Source of the DNA: Anaerolineaceae bacterium
Lineage (GTDB): Bacteria; Chloroflexota; Anaerolineae; Anaerolineales; Anaerolineaceae
Length of the DNA stretch: 7,446 nt
Reading direction: 5' to 3'
Assembly: GCA_028714615.1 (NCBI GenBank)
Contig: JAQTMA010000201.1
Coordinates: 1-7,446, forward strand
Part shown: in pieces, positions 7,425 through 7,446 of the stretch
Position numbering within the stretch: position 1 is the stretch's first letter
Layout of the letters: each line of letters opens with the position of its first letter
Translations under genes and position numbers: made by a program
The notes under the pieces: model-generated
What the model was told of the DNA's origin: nothing
The model's input: the letters and a program-made list of their open reading frames with translations, nothing else
Database searches by the model: none

Positions 7425-7446
7425 AAGATGATTTTACCTTTCCCTC
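7415..7446 (+). CDS. Start of a gene cut by the right edge; possible IS256-family transposase
   Basis: ATG at 7415 follows a strong Shine-Dalgarno sequence (AAGGAGAAA, ending a few bases before it) and opens a frame to the edge: 'MTYQDDFTFP' plus two bases. Ten residues cannot identify a family. The pattern 'DDFTFP' near the N-terminus resembles the beginning of IS256-type (mutator) transposases as I remember them, and the non-coding stretch before it has repeat motifs that would suit an insertion-sequence end. The frame choice rests on the ribosome site alone. Any other gene class remains possible. Confidence 0.45.
   Translation, partial: MTYQDDFTFP

Noticed and set aside
1..7446. CRISPR array, tRNA or rRNA genes
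   Set aside because: No regularly spaced repeats and no tRNA- or rRNA-like stretches were seen; nearly the whole window is protein-coding.

Overview
The window is the 3' part of a BREX (bacteriophage exclusion) phage-defence operon and its downstream flank. Every supported gene is on the + strand. In order: the C-terminal part of a PglX-type adenine-specific DNA methyltransferase (cut by the left edge), a complete PglZ alkaline-phosphatase-superfamily protein, a complete BrxL (AAA+ ATPase with a Lon-like C-terminal domain), and a 564-residue protein whose C-terminal half carries a PD-(D/E)XK nuclease signature. A short intergenic stretch with palindromes follows. At the extreme right edge are the first codons of a gene that may be an IS256-like transposase.

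The order pglX-pglZ-brxL matches the end of a type 1 BREX operon (brxA-brxB-brxC-pglX-pglZ-brxL). The brxA, brxB and brxC genes would be expected left of the window but cannot be seen. pglX and pglZ overlap by one base (TAATG) and brxL starts 17 bases after pglZ, so these three look co-transcribed and translationally linked. In the established BREX model, PglX methylates a non-palindromic host site, and PglZ and BrxL are needed to block phage DNA replication. BrxL is a DNA-binding AAA+ machine resembling MCM helicases. Here its Lon-like domain has Gln and Ile at the positions of the Lon catalytic Ser and Lys, which argues against proteolysis.

The nuclease gene follows brxL after 81 bases, in the same direction. 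By eye it is more AT-rich than pglX (two sampled 60-base stretches: about 42% GC at 6181-6240, about 60% at 481-540). It combines an N-terminal region I do not recognise, a Cys/His zinc-ribbon-like segment and a PD-(D/E)XK core. It may be an accessory effector of the BREX island, and it is the least explained gene in the window.

The organism is a bacterium of moderate GC content using ordinary Shine-Dalgarno sites. The codon style would suit an environmental Chloroflexota-like genome, but that is only a guess. The BREX genes sitting next to a possible insertion sequence fits a mobile defence island.
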